Source: a bacterium (GTDB lineage: Bacteria > Chloroflexota > Anaerolineae > Caldilineales > Caldilineaceae). From it: a stretch of DNA of 64,000 bases. The stretch is from NCBI GenBank assembly GCA_016124945.1, contig WGMT01000006.1:1-64000 (forward strand), in the 5' to 3' direction. The notes beneath the pieces are model-generated. The model did no database searches. It was not told the origin of the DNA and saw only the letters and a program-made list of their open reading frames with translations. Positions 17,765-26,850 of the stretch are shown here, piece after piece (the stretch's first letter is position 1; each line of letters starts with the position of its first letter). Made by a program: the position numbers and the translations under genes.

Positions 17765-18820
17765 GTGAGTGATCCGTTGACCAGTGGTCTACTGAGCCAG
17801 GACGAAGTCGATTCCCTGCTCAGTATGCTCAACCCTAGCGCAGAAGAAGAAGACAGTGCTGCCGATGAGATGCCACTCGCCGGTTCACTGGAAGTAGCGG
17901 GCGAAGTTGTACGTCGCTACGATTTCCACCAGCCGGATCGCTTTAGCAAGGAACACCTGCGCACACTGCGCATGATCCACGAAAACATGGCGCGTCGGCT
18001 GGCGTTACAGCTTTCCACCAAGATGCGCACATCGGTCGACGTGATCTTGTCATTCATCGATACAGGGCCGTACGGCACATTCATTCAGCAGATTTCGGCT
18101 GCGCCCAGCGCCATGCACCTGATCAGCGTCAAGCCTCTCCCGGGGCGCGTCTTGATTCAATACGATAACCGACTGGCCGATATGTTGGTGGATCGGCTGC
18201 TGGGCGGCTCGGGCAAACCAGGACGCAGCATGGATCGAGAGCTAACTGAATTGGAGATGGAACTGCTCTCGTCTACCACCAACGACGCCATTAACGCCAT
18301 TATCGACGCTTGGGAAGGCACCATCCTGCTTACCCCCAAGCTTGAAGAAAAGCTGACCAATCCTTTCTTTGTACAAGTAGCTCTGCCTAGCGATACCTGC
18401 GCCTGGATCTCTTTTGAGATCGCCATCGGCGGCAGTAGCGCCGCCATGAATCTCTGTATTCCTGCTTCTGTATTGAAACCGGTAACACCGAAACTAAGCC
18501 CACAAGCGTGGATCTCGGGGAGTGGTCAACAGACGGATGAAGAGGATCTATTGGTGGTCCGCAAACATGTTCGCCGTCACCTTGATGCCCTCTATCTGGA
18601 ACTAACTGCCGTCCTGCCGGGCAGCGAGCTGACGCTCTCTGAACTGATGTCGTTGCAAGTGGGCGATGTGATTCCGCTAAATCGCCACATTAGCGAAGAG
18701 GTGATCCTCACCATGCAGGATCGCGAAAAGCTGAGCGGTAACCTGGGCACCCATCGCGGCAAAATCGCCGTCGAGATTACCGAGTTGATCGAAGATCCAC
18801 TGATCACCGTCCAGACATAG
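17765..18820 (+). CDS. fliM: Flagellar motor switch protein FliM
   Basis: A 351-residue protein with a GTG start and GGAGTAACC upstream. The N-terminal peptide LLSQDEVDSLLSML is the CheY-P binding site. The CheC-like middle domain follows (YDFHQPDRFSKEHLRTLRMI and a GGSGKPGRSMDRELTELE segment), and a SpoA-type C-terminal domain ends the protein (LTLSELMSLQVGDVIPL). It forms the C-ring with FliN and FliG and sets rotation direction. Confidence 0.96.
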   Translation: MSDPLTSGLLSQDEVDSLLSMLNPSAEEEDSAADEMPLAGSLEVAGEVVRRYDFHQPDRFSKEHLRTLRMIHENMARRLALQLSTKMRTSVDVILSFIDTGPYGTFIQQISAAPSAMHLISVKPLPGRVLIQYDNRLADMLVDRLLGGSGKPGRSMDRELTELEMELLSSTTNDAINAIIDAWEGTILLTPKLEEKLTNPFFVQVALPSDTCAWISFEIAIGGSSAAMNLCIPASVLKPVTPKLSPQAWISGSGQQTDEEDLLVVRKHVRRHLDALYLELTAVLPGSELTLSELMSLQVGDVIPLNRHISEEVILTMQDREKLSGNLGTHRGKIAVEITELIEDPLITVQT

Positions 18821-18878
18821 TCGCTTTGTTCCGAGCACGCAACGACAACCCGATCCCATACAGCAGGAGGCCAACTTG

Positions 18879-19304
18879 GTGGACCCTAATCTACTCAGCG
18901 ATGAACCGATGGACGACGAAGATGATTTTTCGATCAAACCATCGGAATTAGAAGGCATCACTGTCAACCCGGCCAGCTTCGCCGAGCTTCACCCCAAAAC
19001 GCCACCTGTCGGCAAAGGCCGTATTGCTAATGGGCGCACCGATACCACCAGCCTCGAAATGTTACTTGATATCGGCCTACAGGTGACCATTGAATTAGGC
19101 CGTGCTCGAATGACCATCAAAGAAGTGCTTTCGCTTGGCCCTGGCACGGTGGTGGAGCTGAACCGTGTCGCCGGCGAGCCAGTGGACATTCTGATCAACG
19201 GCAAAGCGATTGCCAAAGGCGAAGTTGTGGTCTTGGGCGACATGTTCGGTGTACGCGTTACCGACATCATCCCACCCGCCCAACGCGTAGAAAGTATGAT
19301 GTAG
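18879..19304 (+). CDS. fliN: Flagellar motor switch protein FliN
   Basis: About 141 residues. AGCAGGAGG is eight bases from GTG 18879, which I prefer to the TTG at 18876. The N-terminal 60 residues are acidic and loosely conserved. The C-terminal SpoA domain is textbook FliN: LLDIGLQVTIELGRARMTI, LSLGPGTVVELNRVAGEPVD, then NGKAIAKGEVVVLGDMFGVR. There is no CheC domain, so it is FliN and not the longer FliY. Confidence 0.95.
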   Translation: MDPNLLSDEPMDDEDDFSIKPSELEGITVNPASFAELHPKTPPVGKGRIANGRTDTTSLEMLLDIGLQVTIELGRARMTIKEVLSLGPGTVVELNRVAGEPVDILINGKAIAKGEVVVLGDMFGVRVTDIIPPAQRVESMM

Positions 19305-19313
19305 CAGGTACTT

Positions 19314-20060
19314 ATGGAAAGCCCACAGGTAGAATCCGGCGTTGTACACAAGCTTGTCTCTTTCTGGCAAACCAGCAAACTGACACGAGCACAGATTGGG
19401 CTCGTAGCCCTGGCGCTGTTGACACTGCTCTATGCCGTGTTGTGGATCGTAGTGGAACGCCCTGCCGCCGTTGCCCAAGCACAAGGAACGCCGCCTGTTG
19501 GCACCCCCATTGCTGTTGAGCAGGCAGAAACATCGCCCGCGGCCGAGGAAGGCGCGCTCAGCGCCACCTTCCTCGGTGAATACGACAGGCTATCCGGCGC
19601 GTCAGCTGAGGCTGAATCTGTCGGCAACCAGGAAAGTGGCGCGCCCCTGGGGCCAACTTTAAACACGCTCTTCTTCTCCCTTCTCTTTGTGGGCGGCATC
19701 GCCTATGCAGGTATCTGGGGTTACAAGCAAGTACTCGTGCGCCAACAGGGCTTGCCGGCGATGGTGAGTGGGAAACAACTCTCTGTACAAGAGACACAAT
19801 TGCTTGGCCCGAATCAACGCCTGCACCTGGTGCGGCTTGGGAGTGAGACATTCTTGTTAGGCGCGACGGAACATACCATCACCTGTCTGGCGCGGTACGG
19901 CACAGAGTACACAGACAACTCGTTTAATGCGCACCTGGCAGCAGCTACACAGCAGAAGCCGGTAACGACTGCCACTGTGCCCCAGCCTACGTCGCTCCAA
20001 GAAAGCCTTGACTCGCTGCGCAAAGTACAGCATCGACCACATGGGGGCGAAAATGCGTAG
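19314..20060 (+). CDS. fliO: Flagellar export apparatus protein FliO
   Basis: A 248-residue protein with an N-terminal hydrophobic segment (IGLVALALLTLLYAVLWIVV), an Ala/Pro/Glu-rich extracytoplasmic stretch, a second membrane helix (TLNTLFFSLLFVGGIAYAGIW) and a small cytoplasmic domain with VQETQLLGPNQRLHLVRLG followed by ETFLLGATEHTITCLA. That last block is the FliO signature. It is longer than most FliO proteins because of the extra N-terminal helix. It assists FliP assembly; the fliP start overlaps its end by eight bases. Confidence 0.85.
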   Translation: MESPQVESGVVHKLVSFWQTSKLTRAQIGLVALALLTLLYAVLWIVVERPAAVAQAQGTPPVGTPIAVEQAETSPAAEEGALSATFLGEYDRLSGASAEAESVGNQESGAPLGPTLNTLFFSLLFVGGIAYAGIWGYKQVLVRQQGLPAMVSGKQLSVQETQLLGPNQRLHLVRLGSETFLLGATEHTITCLARYGTEYTDNSFNAHLAAATQQKPVTTATVPQPTSLQESLDSLRKVQHRPHGGENA

Positions 20061-20805
20061 ATTGCGTTGGTTGCCGCTACTGGGCTTTATGCTCGTGCTG
20101 GCCGGTTGTTCCAGTGATGCCACCGGCAGCGCCGATGCAGTTTCGCTTTCGCTCAGCGTCCCCGGCCAAGGAGAAGGGCTGAGCAACAGCGTACAATTGC
20201 TACTCTTGCTGGCCGGGATGTCTTTCTTGCCCTCGATCCTCATGTTAATGACGGGCTTTGTGCGCATTGTGATTGTCCTCTCTAGCTTGCGCATGGCATT
20301 GGGTGTGCCGATGTTGCCGCCCAATCAGGTGATCATCGGCATGTCGCTGATTTTGAGCTTTTTCGTGATGGCTCCCACCTTCGAAACCATCAACGACACG
20401 GCGTTGCAACCATATCTCGAAGGGCAAATGGACGTTGCGCAGGCAATTTCTGTAAGCAGTGAGCCGATGCGCGATTTTATGTTTGATCAGGTGGATGAAA
20501 GCGATCTGGCGCTCTTTGTCTACCTTTCGGGTAGCGAACGCCCCCAATCGCGCGAGGACATTCCCACCTACGTCCTCATCCCTGCGTTTGTGATTAGCGA
20601 ACTGAAATTGGCTTTTCAGATGGTCTTTATCATCTATGTGCCCTTTCTGGTCATTGATGTTGTCGTCTCCAGTGCGTTAATGAGCATGGGCATGATGATG
20701 CTGCCGCCCACCATCATCAGCCTTCCCTTTAAGCTGTTGCTTTTTGTAATGGTAGACGGTTGGAATCTCCTTATTCAGAATCTGGTTCTAAGTTTCTTGG
20801 GGTAA
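20053..20805 (+). CDS. fliP: Flagellar export gate protein FliP
   Basis: A 250-residue protein from ATG 20053, overlapping the fliO stop; GGGGGCG lies upstream. The mature part is typical FliP: LLLLAGMSFLPSILMLMTGF, RIVIVLSSLRMALG, PPNQVIIGMSLILSFFVM and the C-terminal GMMMLPPTIISLPFKLLLFV. FliP normally has a cleaved signal peptide; here that region (MRRLRWLPLLGFMLVLAGCSS) contains a lipobox, LAGC with Cys19, which would make it a lipoprotein if recognised. With FliQ and FliR it forms the export gate. Confidence 0.95.
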   Translation: MRRLRWLPLLGFMLVLAGCSSDATGSADAVSLSLSVPGQGEGLSNSVQLLLLLAGMSFLPSILMLMTGFVRIVIVLSSLRMALGVPMLPPNQVIIGMSLILSFFVMAPTFETINDTALQPYLEGQMDVAQAISVSSEPMRDFMFDQVDESDLALFVYLSGSERPQSREDIPTYVLIPAFVISELKLAFQMVFIIYVPFLVIDVVVSSALMSMGMMMLPPTIISLPFKLLLFVMVDGWNLLIQNLVLSFLG

Positions 20806-20808
20806 AAC

Positions 20809-21072
20809 ATGAACGAAGCAATGGTTATGGAGTTAGGACGCGATGCGTTCACCATGATGATAGTGCTCAGCCTGCCGGTACTCGGTGTCAGCCTGATAAT
20901 CGGCCTGGTGATCAGCCTGATCCAGGCCATCACACAAATCCAGGAAGTAACCCTGACATTCGTGCCTAAGATCATCGGCATTATCGCCATTATGGCTGTC
21001 CTTGGGCCGTGGATGCTTCAACAGATGCTGGCCTTTACCGTTACGTTATTTGATTTCATTCCGCGGCTGTGA
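20809..21072 (+). CDS. fliQ: Flagellar export gate protein FliQ
   Basis: An 87-residue protein with two membrane hairpins: ALGR-type N terminus, TMMIVLSLPVLGVSLIIGLV, ISLIQAITQIQEVTLTFVPK (the conserved Q-E-x-T-L-x-F-x-P-K core) and a second hydrophobic segment to the end. It begins three bases after fliP. Confidence 0.95.
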   Translation: MNEAMVMELGRDAFTMMIVLSLPVLGVSLIIGLVISLIQAITQIQEVTLTFVPKIIGIIAIMAVLGPWMLQQMLAFTVTLFDFIPRL

Positions 21073-21230
21073 CGATTGACGATTTTCGATTGACCCTGGC
21101 GGGACCACAGAGCAAGGTGCAACGCACGGGTTGGCTCATGATGCCGAAGAGACAACATAGATGTCCACGGCTTTCCGCCACCCGCCATCCGCCATGCGCC
21201 GCCAACTGCTAACCGCTACCCGCTCTCCGC
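21071..21230. repeat. Two degenerate heptamer arrays between fliQ and fliR
   Basis: Directly at the fliQ stop lie three heptamers, GACGATT, GACGATT, TTCGATT (21071-21091). At 21176-21230 eight GC-rich heptamers keep a 7-base period with changing sequence (CGCCACC, CGCCATC, CGCCATG, CGCCGCC, AACTGCT, AACCGCT, ACCCGCT, CTCCGC). No gene is evident in this 221-base gap. Confidence 0.7.
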
Positions 21231-21293
21231 AAATTACGACCTTGTTACAGATCGCTTACCCCTTTCATCTGCTCAGCCGCGTACACTGCACAC

Positions 21294-22067
21294 ATGAGCA
21301 TCCCGATCTCCTTTCCCTACACATTTTTCCTGCTATTTATCCGGCTGCTGTCGTTTTTTCAGATCGCGCCTATCTTTAGCCAGCGCTCAATCCCGGCACA
21401 GGTGAAGATTGGTTTGGCCGCACTACTGGCCTTTTTGTTGGCGCCACTGAGCCCTGTTCAGGCGTTGCCTGAGAGCGATCTGCGCTTTTTTACCCTCATT
21501 GTTCAGGAGATCATGGTGGGGCTGTTGTTGGGGTTTGTGGTCCAGTTGCCGATGTTGTTGTTCAACATGATCGGCCAACTTGTCGCCAGCTCTATGGGGC
21601 TGAGCTACCCTACCAGCATTAGCCCCATGTTTAGCGATTCCTCGCCGCCGGTGGTGGAGTTTTATCAGCAATTTGCGCTCATGATCTTCATTATGTTGCG
21701 CGCCGACCATGTGGTGCTGCTCGGTCTGAAACAGATGCTCGTCGTAGTGCCGCCCGGGTTCATGCTCACCGAGGTCATGCAAAATGCCGGCGATCTGCTT
21801 GTTGGGCGGTTACTTTACTTTACAAGCCAGCTTTGGATCATCAGCCTGCAATTGACTTTGCCGATTGTGGGGGCTGTCCTTTTGGCTGATCTGGCGTTGG
21901 TGCTCATCAGCCGCGCCATGCCCCGCATGAACGCCTTTGCGTTGAGCCTGCCGCTCAAAGTGTTCATGGGGTTGCTCATTAGCACTGTGGCATTTCCTTA
22001 CCTGTGGCCACAACTTGTTCAGGTGCTGGACCGCTCCGGCCGGCAAATGCTTTTGCTATTTCGATAA
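21294..22067 (+). CDS. fliR: Flagellar export gate protein FliR
   Basis: A 257-residue polytopic protein with FFLLFIRLLSFFQIAPIFSQ at the N terminus, then IPAQVKIGLAALLAFLLAPL, EIMVGLLLGFVVQLPMLLF and a C-terminal RAMPRMNAFALSLPLKVFMG block, all typical of FliR. No Shine-Dalgarno sequence is visible ahead of the ATG, which is notable because the upstream gap is filled with heptamer repeats. It completes the FliP-FliQ-FliR gate. Confidence 0.95.
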   Translation: MSIPISFPYTFFLLFIRLLSFFQIAPIFSQRSIPAQVKIGLAALLAFLLAPLSPVQALPESDLRFFTLIVQEIMVGLLLGFVVQLPMLLFNMIGQLVASSMGLSYPTSISPMFSDSSPPVVEFYQQFALMIFIMLRADHVVLLGLKQMLVVVPPGFMLTEVMQNAGDLLVGRLLYFTSQLWIISLQLTLPIVGAVLLADLALVLISRAMPRMNAFALSLPLKVFMGLLISTVAFPYLWPQLVQVLDRSGRQMLLLFR

Positions 22068-22083
22068 CTAGGAACGGGCAAAG

Positions 22084-23142
22084 ATGAGCGAAGAACGGAC
22101 AGAAGAACCGACCGGTCGACGGCTGGAGAAATTTCGTGAAGAAGGAAAGGTTGCCAAAAGTCAGGAACTGGGCGGCATTCTTGTTCTTTTTGTGGGGATT
22201 TACATGCTCACAATGGTCGGGCCGCAGCTTTCTTATAACCTGATGGCAATCATGCGCGATAGCTTTCGCGATCTGGCACTGCAACGCCCCGACAGCCTAA
22301 CACAGCGTTATCTGGAAAACATGATAGCCCACTCTGCCATCGAGATCGGTTTGGCATTGGCCCCCTGGTTGGGGACGTTGCTTGTTATTGCCATCGTTGC
22401 CGATGTCGCCCAAACGCGCGGATTGGTGCAACCCAAACTGCTCATCCCCAAATGGGATCGGCTGAATCCCGTCAGTCGTGTTAAACAGATGTTCGGCACA
22501 CAAATGTTGGTAGAAACGGTCAAAGGGCTGGCCAAGCAGATCCTCATCGGCTTTCTCGTCTACCAGACGATTGTCAACCATCTTTCTGATTTGATTTCGT
22601 CGGCACAGTTGGGCTTTGTTCAGGGGGTGTTTGGCCTGGTGAAGGTGGCCTACGATATGTCGCTTCAGGCGGCCATCCTCTTGCTGGCCGTTGCCGCACT
22701 CGACTATGGCTGGCAGTATTCGCGCCATCGGAAGAGCCTGATGATGACCAAGCAGGAAGTGCGCGATGAAAGCAAACAGCAGGACGGCTCGCCTGAAGTG
22801 AAGAGCCGCATCCGTCGCATTCAGCGCGAAATGGCGCAACGGCGCATGATGGCCCAGGTGCCAACCGCTGATGCCGTGATCGTTAACCCGACACATTTCG
22901 CAGTGGCGATTCGTTATGACAATGCCAAGATGCAGGCGCCCAAACTCATCGCCAAAGGACAAGACGATGTCGCCTTACGCATCATTGCATTGGCCCGCCG
23001 CAATGGTGTGCCTGTGGTCCCCAACAAGCCGCTGGCCCGTGCACTTTTCAAACTTCCGCTCGACACATCCATCCCGCCGGAATTCTTTCATGCGGTGGCC
23101 GAAGTGTTGGCTTTTGTTTACGGCCTGAAGAACCAACGCTAA
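22084..23142 (+). CDS. flhB: Flagellar export switch protein FlhB
   Basis: A 352-residue protein: charged N terminus with RTEEPTGRRLEKFREEGKVA, four membrane segments, then a cytoplasmic domain with the self-cleavage motif Asn268-Pro-Thr-His (VIVNPTHFAVAIRY), followed by VVPNKPLARALFK. Cleavage there switches export from rod/hook to filament subunits with FliK. AACGGGCAAAG precedes the ATG. Confidence 0.97.
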   Translation: MSEERTEEPTGRRLEKFREEGKVAKSQELGGILVLFVGIYMLTMVGPQLSYNLMAIMRDSFRDLALQRPDSLTQRYLENMIAHSAIEIGLALAPWLGTLLVIAIVADVAQTRGLVQPKLLIPKWDRLNPVSRVKQMFGTQMLVETVKGLAKQILIGFLVYQTIVNHLSDLISSAQLGFVQGVFGLVKVAYDMSLQAAILLLAVAALDYGWQYSRHRKSLMMTKQEVRDESKQQDGSPEVKSRIRRIQREMAQRRMMAQVPTADAVIVNPTHFAVAIRYDNAKMQAPKLIAKGQDDVALRIIALARRNGVPVVPNKPLARALFKLPLDTSIPPEFFHAVAEVLAFVYGLKNQR

Positions 23143-23160
23143 TTCACCAGGAACTGACCC

Positions 23161-25287
23161 ATGTCTACTGCCACTCCGGCTTCTTCAAATTCAACAGGTT
23201 CACTCACCGCTTTTCTAGGCCGTCTCTCACAACAGACAGACATCGTCTGGGCCGGCGTGGTGGTGACCATCGTCGGCATGATGATCATCCCGTTGCCGCC
23301 GTTGTTGGTCGATCTGCTGCTCACGCTGAATATCAGCATTTCGCTTACCATTCTGCTGGTATCGATGTACATGGAAGAACCGCTAGAGTTCAGTGTCTTC
23401 CCGTCGCTGCTGCTCATCGTCACCCTTTTTCGGCTCTCTCTCAACATTGCCAGCACACGGTTAATCCTCCTTACCGGCAGCGGTGGCGAGGTCATCCGTG
23501 CCTTTGGCGAATTTGTGGTTGGTGGCAACTATGTCGTCGGTCTGGTGGTCTTTTTGCTGCTCATGGTCATCCAATTCGCCGTGATTACAGCCGGCGCCGG
23601 CCGTGTTGCCGAAGTATCGGCCCGCTTTACCCTCGACGCTATGCCGGGCAAGCAGATGGCCATTGACGCCGATCTCAATGCCGGCCTCATTACCGAAGTC
23701 GTTGCCAAGGATCGACGCGAGAAGATTGCCCGTGAGGCTGACTTTTATGGTGCGATGGACGGCGCCAGCAAGTTCGTCAAAGGGGATGCCATGGCCGGCA
23801 TCATCATCACCATTATCAACATTATTGGCGGCCTGATCATCGGTATGTTGCAACTGGGGATGGGGGCAGGTGAAGCGGCACAGACATTTACGCTCCTCAC
23901 CGTAGGTGACGGGCTGGTCAGTCAGATCCCCTCGCTGTTGGTGAGTACCGCTACCGGCATCATCGTCACCCGGGCTCGCTCCAAGAAGCACATGGGTGGC
24001 GACGTTATCGATCAATTGACGACCAACCCCAAGGCGCTGGCGATTGTGGCGACGATTCTCGCCGGCTTTGCCGTCGTGCCCGGCCTGCCCACGTTGCCCT
24101 TCCTCACATTGTCAGGCGTTGTGGGCACAACAAGTTTCGTGCTCAACCGCCGCCAGCAGACGGCCAAACAACTCCCCCTGCTCGATGGGCCCGACGGCGA
24201 ACAGAAAGCGCTCCCCGGCGCTGAAAACAAAGACGAGGGCGAAGTCCTCTCGCTGCTGCGCGTTGATGTCCTTGAACTCGAGATCGGCTATGGCCTCATC
24301 CCCTTGATCGACAAGAACCAGGGCGGCGACCTGCTGGAGCGGGTGGGCTACATTCGCAGGCAGATTGCGGGTGAACTAGGCTTCATTGTGCCCAAGATCC
24401 GTATCCGCGATAACTTGCGCCTTAACCCCAACCAATATGTGGTCAAGCTGCGCGGCGAAGAGGTGAGCACCGGCCAGTTGCAGCCGAAAATGCTGCTTGC
24501 CATGCCCGGCCCTATGGTGACGGAAGAACTTGCCGGTATTGACACAACCGAACCCGTCTTTGGTCTGCCCGCGCTCTGGATCGGGCTGGACAAACGCGGT
24601 GACGCCGAAATTGCCGGTTACACCGTGGTCGAGCCACCCAGCATCATCATCACCCACCTGACTGAAGTCATCCGTCAACATGCCTCGGCTTTGCTTGGCC
24701 GCCAAGAAGTGCAGGAACTACTCGACACGTTACAAGAGCGTTCGCCGGCTGTTGTAAACGAAGTGATGAACAAACCCGGCCTGGGGACGGTGCAACGTGT
24801 GCTACAGGCTCTGCTCCGAGAGCGTGTGCCGATCCGCGATCTGGTCATCATCCTTGAATCGATTGCCGACAACGTACACGATATCGGCGACGCCGACGGT
24901 TTGGCCGAACAGGCGCGCAGCTACCTCGGTCGCACCATCGTCAACGGCTACCGTGGTTTCGACGGCGCACTGCATGTCTTCACCCTGGCCCCGATGATCG
25001 AACACAAGATCAACGAAAGCCTGCAACAGACGCCACAAGGCTGGATAGTCAATCTCTCGCCGGATCTGGCGCAGCCGTTAATGGCACAGATTGCACAACA
25101 GATGGAAACCCTGGCATCGCAAGGATACGATCCGGTGCTGGTCACGAATCAACGGATCCGCTTGCCGCTCAAACGCTTCACCAACCGTAGCTTGCCTACG
25201 CTCAACGTCGTCAGCTTCCGCGAAATTCCTGCCGATCTCGATGTCAGGGCAGAAGGTGTGGTGGATGTGGCCGCTGCGCACATATAA
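23161..25287 (+). CDS. flhA: Flagellar export protein FlhA
   Basis: A 708-residue protein with an N-terminal half of about eight membrane segments and a large cytoplasmic C-terminal half. The FHIPEP-family core is present: FPSLLLIVTLFRLSLNIAST, the cytoplasmic loop with ARFTLDAMPGKQMAIDADLN and KIAREADFYGAMDGASKFVKG, and in the C domain GLIPLIDKNQGGDLLERV and GYTVVEPPSIIITHLTEVI. It forms the ring that receives export substrates and chaperones. Confidence 0.97.
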   Translation: MSTATPASSNSTGSLTAFLGRLSQQTDIVWAGVVVTIVGMMIIPLPPLLVDLLLTLNISISLTILLVSMYMEEPLEFSVFPSLLLIVTLFRLSLNIASTRLILLTGSGGEVIRAFGEFVVGGNYVVGLVVFLLLMVIQFAVITAGAGRVAEVSARFTLDAMPGKQMAIDADLNAGLITEVVAKDRREKIAREADFYGAMDGASKFVKGDAMAGIIITIINIIGGLIIGMLQLGMGAGEAAQTFTLLTVGDGLVSQIPSLLVSTATGIIVTRARSKKHMGGDVIDQLTTNPKALAIVATILAGFAVVPGLPTLPFLTLSGVVGTTSFVLNRRQQTAKQLPLLDGPDGEQKALPGAENKDEGEVLSLLRVDVLELEIGYGLIPLIDKNQGGDLLERVGYIRRQIAGELGFIVPKIRIRDNLRLNPNQYVVKLRGEEVSTGQLQPKMLLAMPGPMVTEELAGIDTTEPVFGLPALWIGLDKRGDAEIAGYTVVEPPSIIITHLTEVIRQHASALLGRQEVQELLDTLQERSPAVVNEVMNKPGLGTVQRVLQALLRERVPIRDLVIILESIADNVHDIGDADGLAEQARSYLGRTIVNGYRGFDGALHVFTLAPMIEHKINESLQQTPQGWIVNLSPDLAQPLMAQIAQQMETLASQGYDPVLVTNQRIRLPLKRFTNRSLPTLNVVSFREIPADLDVRAEGVVDVAAAHI

Positions 25288-25446
25288 AACGCAACCGTTA
25301 CACGAGCCAGACATATTACTTATGTAGACGATGTACGGAAGGTTTCATAATGAGATCAACCACGAAGACCACGTCAACTGGCTATCCTTTCCGAAAGAGG
25401 ACACCAACCCGCCCGCGACCCGCTCCATAGCACTAAAGAGGATGGC

Positions 25447-26814
25447 ATGAAAGTCAAGAAGTATAGAGCCGCCACTGTAAAAGAAGCATTTGCCTTGGCC
25501 AAAGCTGAACTGGGCGAAGACGCCGTTCTGCTTCGGCAGCGTACCCTACCTGCGCATCCACAAGATCTCACCCCAGCATTGGTGGAGATCATGGCTGCGG
25601 TGGATGAAGACGATCTGCGGCAGCCCACACCTGCCCCCAAACCGTCGCCTAAACTTGAACCAAAGCCGTTCTTTGAAGCAACGTATACAGCGCGGCCCGC
25701 TTATCCTACCGGCCGTATTCTCTCGTCTGCAGAGTTCACAGCGCCGTCGCCTTCAGCGCCGTCCACATCTGCCGCTCCTGTGGCGTCGGCTCCATCTTCG
25801 CCGTCGGTTTCACCCTCTGCGTCTACTGAGTCGTTCAACGCATCCGATCCCAACTATCTTCTCTGGCGAGAGATGCGTTCGATCCGTTCGATGTTGCAGC
25901 AGCACAACGCGCCAAAAGCCGCTGTCGAAGCAATGGCCCAATGGCAGACATTGCTTCGGGAAGCGATGCTGCCCAATCAATTCGTTGATGAAATCTTGTA
26001 CGGGCTGGAAGAAATCCTGACCCCGGCGGCGCTACAACGGGCGGATATGGTGACCGCTGCCCTCACACAACGCCTTTCGGCGCTGATGCCACCTTCGTTG
26101 GGCACACTGCGCCCTGGTCGCCCAGGGAATCCACTGGTTTTCGTCCTGGTGGGGCCGACAGGCGTCGGGAAGACCACGACGCTGGCCAAATTGGCTGCGC
26201 GTTACAGCATTCACCATCGTCTGCCGGTGGCGCTGATCACAGCCGATACCTTCAGAATCGGGGCTGTCGGTCAGTTGCGCACCTACAGCGACCTAATGCG
26301 GGCGCCGTTGGAAATTGCCTACACGCCCCAGGAACTGAGCGAGCATGTGGCGCGCCACCAAGACAAGTCGATTATCTTCATTGACACCCCTGGCCGCAGC
26401 CCAACGGACACCGAACAACTAGAGATTCTGCGCTCCTTTGTTTCTGTGTTGCCCAATCCACACCTGCAAATTGCTGTGGCGGCAGGCACACTGCTGGGCG
26501 ATGCCCGCCGGATTATTGAAAAATTCTCTGTGGCCAAGCCGCATGGCCTGCTGTTGACCAAACTAGACGAAACAACCGTATTGGGGCCGGCCTGCGCGCT
26601 GCTGGCAGAGACACAACTACCGCTATCGTTTGTCACCACCGGGCAGCGTGTGCCCGAGGACATCGAACTGGCCAATATCGATAAACTCGTCGACCGCACT
26701 CTACAAAATGTGCGCCATCAGATCGAAATCGGTCGCAATGCCCAGGGGCAGGCGACATCCATCTTGGCGGAGCCCACATTCGCAGCCGGCCGGCATTTCT
26801 CAACGCAGGCGTAA
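25447..26814 (+). CDS. flhF: SRP-type GTPase FlhF
   Basis: A 455-residue protein: N-terminal MKVKKYRAATVKEAFALAKAE (the FlhF start), a Pro/Ser/Ala-rich linker (about 60-135), an N domain, and the GTPase domain with P loop GPTGVGKT (residues 236-243), ITADTFRIGAVGQL, FIDTPGRSP and LLTKLDET. The DTAG motif of most family members is DTPG here. FlhF places and numbers flagella in many bacteria. Its usual partner FlhG (a MinD-like ATPase) is not next to it; an unknown membrane protein takes that place. Confidence 0.95.
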   Translation: MKVKKYRAATVKEAFALAKAELGEDAVLLRQRTLPAHPQDLTPALVEIMAAVDEDDLRQPTPAPKPSPKLEPKPFFEATYTARPAYPTGRILSSAEFTAPSPSAPSTSAAPVASAPSSPSVSPSASTESFNASDPNYLLWREMRSIRSMLQQHNAPKAAVEAMAQWQTLLREAMLPNQFVDEILYGLEEILTPAALQRADMVTAALTQRLSALMPPSLGTLRPGRPGNPLVFVLVGPTGVGKTTTLAKLAARYSIHHRLPVALITADTFRIGAVGQLRTYSDLMRAPLEIAYTPQELSEHVARHQDKSIIFIDTPGRSPTDTEQLEILRSFVSVLPNPHLQIAVAAGTLLGDARRIIEKFSVAKPHGLLLTKLDETTVLGPACALLAETQLPLSFVTTGQRVPEDIELANIDKLVDRTLQNVRHQIEIGRNAQGQATSILAEPTFAAGRHFSTQA

Positions 26815-26850
26815 TGTCACTATTTTTCCGTCTGACAAGGAACGAACCCT

